In this document: piece after piece, positions 24,017 through 32,124 of the stretch
How positions within the stretch are numbered: the stretch's first letter is position 1
Layout: every line of letters starts with the position of its first letter
From: Prevotella sp.
GTDB lineage: Bacteria > Bacteroidota > Bacteroidia > Bacteroidales > Bacteroidaceae
DNA: 32,181 bases
NCBI GenBank assembly: GCA_017960525.1
Contig: JAGCZA010000016.1
Location: forward strand, 1 to 32,181
Reading direction: 5' to 3'
Notes under the pieces: model-generated
Database searches by the model: none
What the model was told of the DNA's origin: nothing
What the model saw: the letters and a program-made list of their open reading frames with translations, nothing else
Program-made: the position numbers and the translations under genes

Positions 24017-24712
24017 ATGATGAGAAAACTATTGATTTTTGTTTTCACCTGGGCCTGCGCAACGGCACACGCCCAGGTGAACCCTTTTCTGTGTTGCGAA
24101 GACACTTGCGCACACACTCACGGAATCGATATGAGCCACTACCAGGGTGAAGTGTTCTGGGAAACCATTGGCGAGCACACCAATATGGCTTATGTCTATC
24201 TGAAGGCTACGGAAGGTGGCGACCGCATTGACCCCCGCTACGAGCGAAACATCGACCTGGCCCATCGTTACGGGCTGAAAGTGGGGTCGTACCACTTCTT
24301 CCGGCCAAAGACCAACCTTCAACTACAACTGAAAAACTTCAAGGCGCAATGCCTGCCAGGCGAACAAGACCTCATTCCTATGCTCGACGTGGAGACAACG
24401 GGGAAACTCTCGACGGAGGCCTTTTGCGACTCGCTCTTCAAGTTCCTGAATCTTATGGAAGAGGCTTACCACCAGAAGCCGCTCATCTACACCTTCCGCA
24501 ACTTCTACAACAAGCACTTGCAGGGCAAACTCGACGACTACCAACTAATGATAGCGATGTATAGCGAGGAGCAGCCCATACTGGAAGACGGGCGCGACTA
24601 TAGCATCTGGCAATACACCAGCAAGGGGCGCATTATGGGTGTGAGTAGCGAGGTGGACAAGAGCCGTTTTATGGGCAAGCACTCGCTCCGGGAAATCCGC
24701 TTCGTCCGCTAA
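24017..24712 (+). CDS. Secreted GH25 lysozyme (N-acetylmuramidase)
   Basis: 231 aa. The signal peptide MMRKLLIFVFTWACATAHAQ points to export. The GH25 fold is clear: HGIDMSHYQG with D38, AYVYLKATEGGDRIDPRY, GLKVGSYHFF, the catalytic pair D124-x-E126 in PMLDVETTG, PLIYTFRNFYNK and SIWQYTSKGRIMGV. It should cleave the MurNAc-GlcNAc bond of peptidoglycan, either its own wall or that of other bacteria. It starts 9 nt after the C10 protease stop, so the two are probably one operon. Its stop codon overlaps that of the convergent LpxA-like gene by 3 to 4 nt. Confidence 0.94.
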   Translation: MMRKLLIFVFTWACATAHAQVNPFLCCEDTCAHTHGIDMSHYQGEVFWETIGEHTNMAYVYLKATEGGDRIDPRYERNIDLAHRYGLKVGSYHFFRPKTNLQLQLKNFKAQCLPGEQDLIPMLDVETTGKLSTEAFCDSLFKFLNLMEEAYHQKPLIYTFRNFYNKHLQGKLDDYQLMIAMYSEEQPILEDGRDYSIWQYTSKGRIMGVSSEVDKSRFMGKHSLREIRFVR

Positions 24713-25485
24713 AGTTTGGTGATGATGCCCAACTGGGTGGAGCGCAGGAACTCGATGATGTGGCGGATTTCGCTACCGTCGGGCACCTGTTGCTCAATCT
24801 GGTTCACGGCATCGAAGAGTGAGGTCTGGCCGTGGAATACCAGACGGTAGGCGTTGGCAATGTGCTTCAACACCTTCTCGTCGACTCCGTAGGCACGACC
24901 CATCGTGAAGTTCACGCCACCATATTCCGACTTCTTCGTGCAAATGATGTAAGGGGGCACATCCTTCGAGAAGGTGGTGCCTGCCTGAATCATTGCGCCC
25001 TGACCCACACGGGTCTTGGCATTCTCGATGACGGAACTGGAGAAGATGACGCCATCCTCTATCTGGCAATCACCCGCAATCTTCGTGCCATAGCCGAAAA
25101 CGCAACGGTTGCCCACCTTCGTGTCGTGACTGATGTGGGCACCCTCCATCAGCACATTGTCGTTGCCGAGAATGGTCTGCCCGCCAGTATGGGTGGCACG
25201 ATTGATGACCACGTTCTCGCGGATGATGTTATTGTCGCCGATGACGCACTCCGACTTTTCACCACGGAAGTCGAAATCCTGCGGCAGAGCACCAATGACG
25301 CTACCCTGGTGAATTTTGTTGTGTCCGCCCATACGTGTGCCATCAAGGATGGAGACAAAGGGGAAGATGATACAATTATCGCCTATCACCACATCGTCCT
25401 CGATATACACGAACGGGAATATCTTACAATTGTTGCCGATTTTCGCCTTGGGACTGATCTCGGCCTTGGGACTTATTTCGCTCAT
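24709..25485 (-). CDS. lpxA: LpxA-like left-handed beta-helix acyltransferase, non-canonical active site
   Basis: 258 aa, the length of UDP-GlcNAc acyltransferase. Hexapeptide repeats run through about residue 180; IHQGSVIGALPQDFDFRGE and NNIIRENVVINRAT are LpxA-like, and the C-terminal helical part follows DVPPYI (175-180). Aligning by constant offset with E. coli LpxA, H117 and H120 match His122 and the catalytic base His125, but D139 replaces His144, N155 replaces His160 and A156 replaces Gln161 (the HQF motif is gone). It may acylate a different substrate or be a divergent paralogue rather than the housekeeping LpxA. No other lipid A genes are near. It lies downstream of the efflux operon but is separated by a large inverted repeat. 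Confidence 0.82.
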   Translation of the reverse strand: MSEISPKAEISPKAKIGNNCKIFPFVYIEDDVVIGDNCIIFPFVSILDGTRMGGHNKIHQGSVIGALPQDFDFRGEKSECVIGDNNIIRENVVINRATHTGGQTILGNDNVLMEGAHISHDTKVGNRCVFGYGTKIAGDCQIEDGVIFSSSVIENAKTRVGQGAMIQAGTTFSKDVPPYIICTKKSEYGGVNFTMGRAYGVDEKVLKHIANAYRLVFHGQTSLFDAVNQIEQQVPDGSEIRHIIEFLRSTQLGIITKL

Positions 25486-25491
25486 TGTTTA

Positions 25492-25622
25492 AGCCCCCTA
25501 AGTTAGGGGGTTGGGGGTCTGAACAAGCGTTTATCAGAACCCATTTAGGAAATTATAACTAATAGGAGGGAGATTGAGCGCCTGCGCTTGTTCAGACCCC
25601 CACCCCCCTAACTTAGGGGGCT
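25492..25622. repeat. 131-bp element with 38-bp inverted-repeat arms
   Basis: Arms 25492-25529 and 25585-25622 are reverse complements with a single mismatch, around a 55-bp AT-richer centre. Each arm contains its own small dyad CCCCCTAA-G-TTAGGGGG. The element fills the gap exactly: one end overlaps the stop of the outer-membrane factor gene, the other is 6 nt before the ATG of the LpxA-like gene. No ORF inside. It may be a non-autonomous mobile repeat, and as RNA it would form a very strong hairpin acting as terminator or blocking translation of the next gene. Confidence 0.88.
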
Positions 25623-27009
25623 AACGCGAGCCGCCTCCCAATGCCTGATAGAGGTTCACTACGGCCTGCATCTTCGAGAAGTCGTCGCTGACCTTCGAGA
25701 TACGGGCGTTGAGCAATGACGACTGGGCCTGGATTACCTCCAGATAACTGGCGCCTTTGCTCTTGTAGAGCATTTGCGTGTCGCTCACGTTCTGTTCCAA
25801 AACGGCCACCTGCTTGGCCTCCAACTGGCTCCTCTCTTCGCTGGCATTGTAGAGCACCAGAGCGTTGCTCACCTCATTGCCTGCCTTGAGCACGGTGTTT
25901 TGCCACGTGTTGAAAGCCTGCTCCTGCTGGGCCTTGGCCACCTTCAAGCCGGCCACGATGGCTCCGTGCTGGAAGATGGGTTGAGTGAGCGAGCCAACGG
26001 CTGAGAGCAACCACTTGCCGGGATTGACAACGGCTCCCAGGTTGTTGGTGAACATAGCGGTGCCGCTCACGGTGATGTTGGGATAGAACTTCGAGCGGGC
26101 CGTCTCAACGTCGTAGAAGCATTGTGCAAGTGCCATTTCGGCGGCGTGCACGTCGGCACGGTTCGACAACAATTGAATGCCCACACCAGCAGAGAACTTC
26201 TGGGGCAACGACTGGTTGTAGAACTTGCCGCGCTGAATCTGGTGGCCCGGCTCGTTGAGCAACAGAGACAACGAGTTCTCGACCTCGCGCACCTGACGGC
26301 GCAAACTCACGGCTTGTGCCTGGACTCCGTAGTAACTGGACTCGGCACTCTGCACGCCCGTACTACGCACACGACCCAAATCCATCTGGAGTTTCATCAT
26401 ATCCCAGGTTTCCTTGGTCAGTTGCTCCATATCGGTCATAATGGCAAGTTCTTCGTCGAGCATCATCAGGGTGTAGTAAAGGTTGGCAACGCCACAAATG
26501 ATATTCGTCTGAACGGCCACCTGATAGTCTTTCGTGGCCAGCAACTTCGCCTGGGTGGAGCGCTTTTGCGACAAGATATTGCCGAAGAGGTCAACGTTCC
26601 ACGAAGCGGAGATGGGCAACTGGTAGGTCTTCGACGTGGTGGCACCGTCCGTCTGCACGCGGCTGATGGTGCCCTGCGGGGCGAGGGCAACGCTGGGCAA
26701 GAAGGCTAACTTGGCCACCTTCAGCATATCCTCCATCATCTTCACGTTGAGGGCGGCATTGCGCAAGTCGGTGTTGTTCTCCAACGCCTTCTCGATGAGC
26801 ACCTGTAGTTGCGGGTCGGTGAAGACTTCGCGCCAAGGCAACTGACCGAAGTTCGGGTCGGTGTTCAACGCCAGCGTGTCGGCGTCGCTCACCGCATCGC
26901 GAATGAGTCCCGTGGTGTTGACGTCGGGTCGCTCGTATTTATTGTACAATCCGCAACTCACCATCATAAGTGAACCTACGGCTAAAATCAGAATCTTATT
27001 CATAGTCAT
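25621..27009 (-). CDS. TolC/OprM-like outer-membrane efflux lipoprotein
   Basis: 462 aa outer-membrane channel of a tripartite RND pump. The leader MTMNKILILAVGSLMMVSC ends in a lipobox with Cys19, as in OprM/NodT-type factors. Two repeats of alpha-helical outer-membrane-factor sequence are seen: GQLPWREVFTDPQLQVLIEK, ALENNTDLRNAALNVKMMED and, in the second half, LLSNRADVHAAEMALAQCFY and QPIFQHGAIVAGLKVAKAQQ. The start is 5 nt after the pump gene stop, so it is translationally coupled as the third gene of the operon. A slightly shorter start at the third residue is possible. Confidence 0.93.
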   Translation of the reverse strand: MTMNKILILAVGSLMMVSCGLYNKYERPDVNTTGLIRDAVSDADTLALNTDPNFGQLPWREVFTDPQLQVLIEKALENNTDLRNAALNVKMMEDMLKVAKLAFLPSVALAPQGTISRVQTDGATTSKTYQLPISASWNVDLFGNILSQKRSTQAKLLATKDYQVAVQTNIICGVANLYYTLMMLDEELAIMTDMEQLTKETWDMMKLQMDLGRVRSTGVQSAESSYYGVQAQAVSLRRQVREVENSLSLLLNEPGHQIQRGKFYNQSLPQKFSAGVGIQLLSNRADVHAAEMALAQCFYDVETARSKFYPNITVSGTAMFTNNLGAVVNPGKWLLSAVGSLTQPIFQHGAIVAGLKVAKAQQEQAFNTWQNTVLKAGNEVSNALVLYNASEERSQLEAKQVAVLEQNVSDTQMLYKSKGASYLEVIQAQSSLLNARISKVSDDFSKMQAVVNLYQALGGGSR

Positions 27010-27014
27010 ACTAA

Positions 27015-30000
27015 TTACTTCTGCAATTCATATTCCTTTGGTCGCTTCGCATATTGTTGCAACTCTGTGGTCACATCGGGGTTCTCCTCGTCGCCCTCGA
27101 ACTTGATGGGCGAGAATTTCTCCTGAATGGTCTGGAAGATGGTGAACAGGGTGGGAACCACGAAAATCTGGCAGAGCGTACCGATGAGCATACCACCTAC
27201 GGCGGCGGCACCAAGTGTCTGGTTACCGTTCTTGCCCACACCCGAAGCGAACATCAAGGGGAGCAGACCGATAATCATAGCCAGCGAGGTCATCAGGATA
27301 GGACGCAGACGAGCGGCGGCACCAAGCACGGCCGACCACGAGATGGCCATACCCGTATGGCGGCGCTCCAGGGCGAACTGGACAATCAAGATGGCGTTCT
27401 TGGCCAGAAGTCCTATGAGCATAATGAGCGAAATCTGCATATAGATGTCGTTGGCGTGTCCGAAGATGTTTGTGAACAGGAAGCAGCCTGCCAGTCCGAA
27501 GGGCACGGAGAGCAGCACGGCCAACGGCAGGATGTAACTCTCGTACTGGGCCGAGAGGATGAGGTAGATGAAGATGAAGCAGAGCAGGAAGATGATGCCT
27601 GTGGTGTTCGACGCCTTTGCCTCCTCACGAGTCAGACCCTGATAGTCGTAGGTGTAACCTGTGGGTAGCGTCTCGGCGGCCACCTCCTGTGCGGCCTTGA
27701 TGGCCTCACCCGTGGAATAGCCGCTGGCCACCGTTGCCGTCACGTTGATGCTGGTGAAGAGGTTGAAGCGGTTGATGTTCGAGGGGCCGTAGACGCGCTC
27801 CAACTGGCAGAACTCCTGAATGGGAGCCATATTGCCGGCATTGGTGCGCACATAAATGTTGTTCAACGACTCGGTTGTCATTCGCGTTTCGGGCGAAGCC
27901 TGAATCATCACACGGTAGAGTTTGCCGTAAGCGTTGAAGTTAGAGGCATACATACCGCCGTAGTAGCCCTGCAACGTGGACAGGATGGTGGAGGGCGAAA
28001 TGCCGCTCTGCTTACACTTGGCCACGTCTACGTGCACCATATATTGCGGGTAGTTCGGGTTGTACGATGTCTGTGCCATCTGGAACTCCGGCCGCTTGTT
28101 CAACTCGGCGATGTAGTTGGTCACAACCCCGAAGAACTTGTCGAGCGAGCCGCCCGTGCGGTCTTGCATCACGATTGACACACCACTATTGGCCGAGAAG
28201 CCGGGAATCATCGGCGGGGCAAAGGCCAGGATTTGCGCATCCTTGATGTGGGCCGTCTTGATGAAGATTTGGGCGATGACTCCTGTCGACTCCATCGGGT
28301 TGAGGAAGAAGCGGTAGATGAAATCGCCTTCCCACAGGCCGCTGAGTTTCCACCAGAAGCCCTTCTGGCGCTCCTTGAACGGCTTCAATTTCATAATGAA
28401 CGTTGCCTGGTCGCTTCCCGAACCGGCGATGAAGTTGTAGCCCTGAATCTGCTCACGGCTCTGTATGGCGGGGTCGGCGGCGAGGATTGAGTCCACCTCG
28501 TTGATAATCTGCCTGGTGCGGGCCACCGACGTGGCGGGCGGCATAGAGATGGTGCAGAAGATGGTGCCGGTGTCCTCGTCGGGCACCAGGCCGGTCTTTG
28601 TCGTCACCAGCGAGGCCACAAGGGCGGCAATGCCGATGAGCACCAAAATGATGATAAATACGGGTCGGCGCACATACTTCTCGATGCTCCTCTTGTACTT
28701 GCCCAGAATCTTGTCGTAAGCCGTGTTGAACGAGGCGTGGAAGCGGTCTATCGCCGACATCTTCACCTCGTGTCCGTCCTTGTCGTGTGGCTTCAGGAAA
28801 ATAGCGCAAAGGGCGGGTGAAAGCGTCAGGGCGTTCAGGGCCGAGATGAAGATGCTGACGGCCATTGTCACGCCGAACTCACGGTAGAACGTTCCGCTGG
28901 TGCCGCCGATGAACGACACGGGGATGAACACCGAGGCCATCACGAGCGTAATCGAAATGATGGCTCCCGAAATCTCGTTCATAGCGTCGATACTGGCCGT
29001 GAGCGACGACTTGTAGCCCTGGTCGAGTTTCGCGTGCACGGCCTCGACCACCACGATGGCATCGTCCACCACGATGGCGATGGCCAAGAGCAAGGCCGAG
29101 AGCGTGAGCAAGTTGATGGAGAAGCCGAAGACGTTCAGGAAGAAGAATGTGCCGATGAGCGACACGGGCACGGCGATGAGCGGGATGAGCGTCGAGCGCC
29201 AGTCCTGCAAGAAGAAGTAGATGACGATGAACACCAGCACGAGGGTGAACAGGAGCGTGAATATCACCTCTTCGATAGAGGCGTAAAGGAACTCCGTCAC
29301 GTCGTAGTTGATTTTGTACTTCATTCCCGGCGGGAACAGCTTGGCCTGCTCTTCCAGCTCGGCCTTCACCTGCTTGGCAATCTCGTTGGCGTTTGAACCG
29401 GCAATCTGTTGCACCATACCCAGCACCGACGGAAGGTTGTTGTTCTTCATCGACACGGTGTACTGCTGGCCGCCCAACTCTATGCGGGCCACGTCCTTCA
29501 GCTTCAGCGTCGTTCCGTCGGCCTTGCTCTGGATGATGATGTTGCCAAACTCCTCGGCGCTCTTCAGGCGGCCCGTGTAGCGCATGGCGTACTCGTAGGC
29601 CACATTGCTCATTTCGCCGAAGGTACCGGGAGCGGCCTCGATGTTCTGCTCGGCCAGCACGTTGCTGATGTCCGAGGGTATGAGGCCGTACTGCTTCATC
29701 ACGTCGGGCTTCAGCCAGATGCGCATGGAGTAGGTCTTCAAGCCGGGGCTTTGCACGTCGCCCACGCCCTGGATTCGCTTGATGGCAGGGATGATGTTGA
29801 TGTTCGAGTAGTTCGTCAGGAACTCATCGTCGTAGCGTCCGTCGGAGGTCAGGGTGAACATCAGCACTTGCGAGGTCTGGCGCTTCATCACGGTCACGCC
29901 GATGCGCGTCACCTCGGCTGGCAGCAATGCCTGCGCCTGCTGGACGCGGTTTTGCACGTTCACGGCACACATGTCGGGGTTCATTCCCTGGCGGAAGAGC

Positions 30001-30275
30001 ACGCTGATTTGTGCGCTTCCCGACGAGGAGGTCGACGAGATGTAGTCCATGCCTTCCACACCGTTGATGCTCTCTTCGAGCGGCGTGACGACCGAGTTCT
30101 TCACCGTCTCGGCGTCGGCACCAGGATAACTGGTCCACACCACTACCGTTGGCGGCGCAATGTCGGGGTACTGCTCAATGGGCAGCGAGACCAGTCCGAT
30201 GCCGCCCAGCAGCACAAGCACGACGGAAATCACCGTCGAAAGAACAGGCCTCTTTATAAAGTTTGTGAATGTCAT
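27015..30275 (-). CDS. AcrB-like RND (HAE1) multidrug efflux pump
   Basis: 1086 aa, the expected size for the family. The first helix (FIKRPVLSTVISVVLVLLGG) leads to the porter domain (LPIEQYPDIAPPTVVVWTSY, PGADAETVKNSVVTPLEE). The proton relay is intact: VDDAIVVVE near residue 405 in TM4 and the TM10 lysine in GLLAKNAILI near 958. Twelve transmembrane helices in two halves are evident. It expels hydrophobic drugs, bile acids or detergents with H+ influx, partnered by the lipoproteins encoded on either side (gaps of 20 and 5 nt). No adjacent regulator gene is in the window. Confidence 0.96.
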   Translation of the reverse strand: MTFTNFIKRPVLSTVISVVLVLLGGIGLVSLPIEQYPDIAPPTVVVWTSYPGADAETVKNSVVTPLEESINGVEGMDYISSTSSSGSAQISVLFRQGMNPDMCAVNVQNRVQQAQALLPAEVTRIGVTVMKRQTSQVLMFTLTSDGRYDDEFLTNYSNINIIPAIKRIQGVGDVQSPGLKTYSMRIWLKPDVMKQYGLIPSDISNVLAEQNIEAAPGTFGEMSNVAYEYAMRYTGRLKSAEEFGNIIIQSKADGTTLKLKDVARIELGGQQYTVSMKNNNLPSVLGMVQQIAGSNANEIAKQVKAELEEQAKLFPPGMKYKINYDVTEFLYASIEEVIFTLLFTLVLVFIVIYFFLQDWRSTLIPLIAVPVSLIGTFFFLNVFGFSINLLTLSALLLAIAIVVDDAIVVVEAVHAKLDQGYKSSLTASIDAMNEISGAIISITLVMASVFIPVSFIGGTSGTFYREFGVTMAVSIFISALNALTLSPALCAIFLKPHDKDGHEVKMSAIDRFHASFNTAYDKILGKYKRSIEKYVRRPVFIIILVLIGIAALVASLVTTKTGLVPDEDTGTIFCTISMPPATSVARTRQIINEVDSILAADPAIQSREQIQGYNFIAGSGSDQATFIMKLKPFKERQKGFWWKLSGLWEGDFIYRFFLNPMESTGVIAQIFIKTAHIKDAQILAFAPPMIPGFSANSGVSIVMQDRTGGSLDKFFGVVTNYIAELNKRPEFQMAQTSYNPNYPQYMVHVDVAKCKQSGISPSTILSTLQGYYGGMYASNFNAYGKLYRVMIQASPETRMTTESLNNIYVRTNAGNMAPIQEFCQLERVYGPSNINRFNLFTSINVTATVASGYSTGEAIKAAQEVAAETLPTGYTYDYQGLTREEAKASNTTGIIFLLCFIFIYLILSAQYESYILPLAVLLSVPFGLAGCFLFTNIFGHANDIYMQISLIMLIGLLAKNAILIVQFALERRHTGMAISWSAVLGAAARLRPILMTSLAMIIGLLPLMFASGVGKNGNQTLGAAAVGGMLIGTLCQIFVVPTLFTIFQTIQEKFSPIKFEGDEENPDVTTELQQYAKRPKEYELQK

Positions 30276-30295
30276 CTTGTTATTGTACTATTTGA

Positions 30296-31474
30296 CTATT
30301 TCTTCATTGCCTCCACTATCTCTCCTGCGGTCATGGCCTTGTTCTGCTCCTGTATCTTTTGCTGATACCTTTCGGGCGTGATGGGCACGATTTCCATCTT
30401 GTCGGAGAGTTTGGTGATGCCGTTGGTGACATACTTGTCGCCCACCTTCAGGCCCTCGGTCACAATGTAGTTGTTGCCGTCGTTCTGCGGGTCAACCTTG
30501 ATTTCGGTGTAGGCCACACGGTTCGAGTCGCCCAGCAGATAGACAAACTTCTTGTTCTGCACCTCCATCACCACGCTTTGCGGGATGACGATGGCGCCGT
30601 CAGCCGTGCGGGGGATGACGATGGTGCCGCTACCGCCGCTCTTCAGCAGATGGTTGGGGTTGGGGAAGCGGGCCTTCAACTGGACAGAGCCGGTGGCCTG
30701 GTCGATGACGCCGCTGGCGGTCACCACCTTGCCCTCGTGCTCGTAGATGGTGCCGTCGGCCAGCTGGAGCTTCACGCCGGGCAACGCATCAACGGCCCCG
30801 CGCAAGCCACCCTCGGCCTTCGACAACGTGAGCATGTCCTTCTCGGTCATTGAGAAATAGACATCCATCTGGCTGATGTCGGCGATATGGGTGAGCACGT
30901 TTGACGAACTCACCAGCGCGCCCTTCTTGAACGGCAATGTGCCCACAACACCCTTGGCCGGACTCTTCACGTAGCAGAAGTTCAGGTTCTCCTTGGCCGA
31001 AGCCAGGGCGGCCTCTGCCTGTGCCAGGCTGGCCAGCGCACTCTTGTAGGTGTTCTCGGCGGTCTTCAGCTCATATTCGCCCACCACTTTGTTGTCAAAC
31101 AACTGCTGGGAGTTCTCGTAGGTCAGCTTCTGGGTGTTCACGGCGGCCTGGGCGGTGTTCACGGCAGCCTGGGCCTGGCGCACGGCGGCCTGGAAGGTCT
31201 CGTTGTCGACCACAAACAACAGCTGGCCGGCACTCACCGCCTGACCCTCCACCACATTAATTTGGGTGAGGAAGCCTGATGTCTTAGGGCGGATTTCAAC
31301 ATCCTGAATACCGTTGATAGTAGCCGGATAAGTGCTCTGCATAGCCGCCGAACTGGTTTCCACGGCCGTCACAGGATACTCATTGTCGCCAAAAGTGGGG
31401 CGACCCCCGCCGCCACCACACGCCACAAGGAGCGCACTGGCAGACAGGGCCAAAATCATCATTTTCTGTTTCAT
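30296..31474 (-). CDS. RND efflux periplasmic adaptor (membrane-fusion) lipoprotein, AcrA-like
   Basis: 392 aa. The leader MKQKMMILALSASALLVACG ends in a lipobox at Cys19, followed by a glycine linker. Domains in order: biotinyl-lipoyl half (DVEIRPKTSGFLTQINVVEG, VSAGQLLFVVD), an alpha-helical hairpin rich in Ala/Gln with an internal near-duplication (QAAVNTAQAAVNTQ), the second lipoyl half (FCYVKSPAKGVVGTLPFKKG), then beta-barrel and membrane-proximal domains (VPITPERYQQ near the end). It links pump and outer-membrane channel. First gene of the operon; promoter about 64 nt upstream. Confidence 0.95.
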   Translation of the reverse strand: MKQKMMILALSASALLVACGGGGGRPTFGDNEYPVTAVETSSAAMQSTYPATINGIQDVEIRPKTSGFLTQINVVEGQAVSAGQLLFVVDNETFQAAVRQAQAAVNTAQAAVNTQKLTYENSQQLFDNKVVGEYELKTAENTYKSALASLAQAEAALASAKENLNFCYVKSPAKGVVGTLPFKKGALVSSSNVLTHIADISQMDVYFSMTEKDMLTLSKAEGGLRGAVDALPGVKLQLADGTIYEHEGKVVTASGVIDQATGSVQLKARFPNPNHLLKSGGSGTIVIPRTADGAIVIPQSVVMEVQNKKFVYLLGDSNRVAYTEIKVDPQNDGNNYIVTEGLKVGDKYVTNGITKLSDKMEIVPITPERYQQKIQEQNKAMTAGEIVEAMKK

Positions 31475-31537
31475 ATCTTAAATAATTGTTATACCTTATA
31501 ATACCTAAGTTTACCCTTTCATCGGGTTTTGAGCTTG

Positions 31538-31545
31538 CAAAGATA
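31538..31545 (-). promoter_or_regulatory. -7 promoter box of the RND efflux operon
   Basis: Read on minus, TATCTTTG matches TAnnTTTG; no convincing TTTG is found 19-21 bases upstream, where the sequence is simply A/T-rich. The leader to the ATG at 31474 would be about 57 nt. Confidence 0.5.
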
Positions 31546-31637
31546 CTAATATTTTTGTATGTTGTAGTGTTTTGTTATGAAATATTAAGCGCTCAAACAT
31601 CTTTTTTTATACATAATTAGCAGAAACTTGTTATTAT
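31546..31637. other. AT-rich intergenic stretch upstream of the efflux promoter
   Basis: No gene or recognised motif was found here; it is markedly AT-rich with runs of T and contains no reading frame of note. It is the start of a roughly 650-bp region (31475-32124) lacking a well supported gene; the other contents of that region are listed separately. Confidence 0.6.
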
Positions 31638-31949
31638 TTGCCAAGTTTCAGCGCTCTTTTAAAAACCAACAACCGCAACAGGCGAAAATGGGGCAGACTG
31701 GGGGATGACACACTATTCCACGGCCGCAACCGCACAGGCATTGAAGTGAAAGGCTGCTATATGAAAGCCGGCAGCAAAGGCCGCACCGTGACAGCTTGCG
31801 CCCGTTTGCAGCACAAAGGCTCCACAAAAGCACGTTTTTGTGAAATATACACACACGACACAGCAGGCAACCTGATTTCAACCGCCCGCATCACCAAACT
31901 ATATCATCAAGCAGAATGTTCCGAAGATAACGCCTGCCCCCCCCTTTAA
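31638..31949 (+). pseudogene. Possible remnant of a hotdog-fold (PaaI-like) thioesterase
   Basis: A 103-codon frame beginning at a TTG. The part from about 31743 reads GIEVKGCYMKAGSKG, RTVTACARLQHKGSTKAR and FCEIYTHDTAGNLISTAR, which resembles the C-terminal half of PaaI-like hotdog thioesterases (strand, a basic 'GRxxTAxARLxHKG' turn, then 'D..GxLIS'). The N-terminal half of such a domain (substrate Asp/Asn-containing helix) is not seen in this frame, and the first 30 residues (LLKTNNRNRRKWGRLG) look unlike protein, so I favour a truncated or frameshifted gene. A run of eight C (31937-31944) sits just before the stop. No promoter or good start is visible. Could also be a chance frame. Confidence 0.3.
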
Positions 31950-31959
31950 CCCAACTTGA

Positions 31960-32022
31960 AATTTGGTTCGTCCAAACCAGGAGTTTGGTTCGTCCAAACC
32001 AGGAGTTTGGTTCGTCCAAAGT
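31960..32022. repeat. 22-bp dyad repeat array D
   Basis: CCAAAC arms at 31972, 31994 and 32016 with a 22-bp period, spacer TTCGT before each, centres AGG and AGG, and AGTTTGG right arms. A decayed unit (AATTTGG with centre GAA) begins the array at the left. It is the same family and, on the plus strand, the same orientation as array A. Between it and the efflux promoter there is no well supported gene. Confidence 0.9.
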
Positions 32023-32124
32023 TGGGGTGTGTTTTAAAGCCTCCTGACTTTGTGAATGAGGCACCCTATAGAGCACTTCTCCAAACCGCAATAAGCCCCG
32101 GCCTTGTAATCTGTCCGGAAAAAG

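Noticed and set aside
25550-25572. TATAACT-AAT-AG in the centre of the 25492-25622 inverted repeat, resembling an array B unit
   Set aside because: The right arm does not continue (AGGAGGG instead of AGTTATA) and there is no repetition.
29409-30365. A 318-codon plus-strand frame opposite the RND pump
   Set aside because: It is antisense to the clearly conserved AcrB-like porter region and is His/Arg/Val-rich with no domain or leader.
31140-31200. Short tandem similarity in the adaptor-protein gene
   Set aside because: It reflects the Ala/Gln heptad-like coiled-coil hairpin (QAAVNT repeated) and is ordinary for this family.
31487-31503. A stretch TTATAAGGTATA (minus) upstream of the efflux operon shared with array B
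   Set aside because: It is a single 12-base match in AT-rich DNA, in the opposite orientation to its gene compared with array B, with no second arm or 22-bp neighbour.
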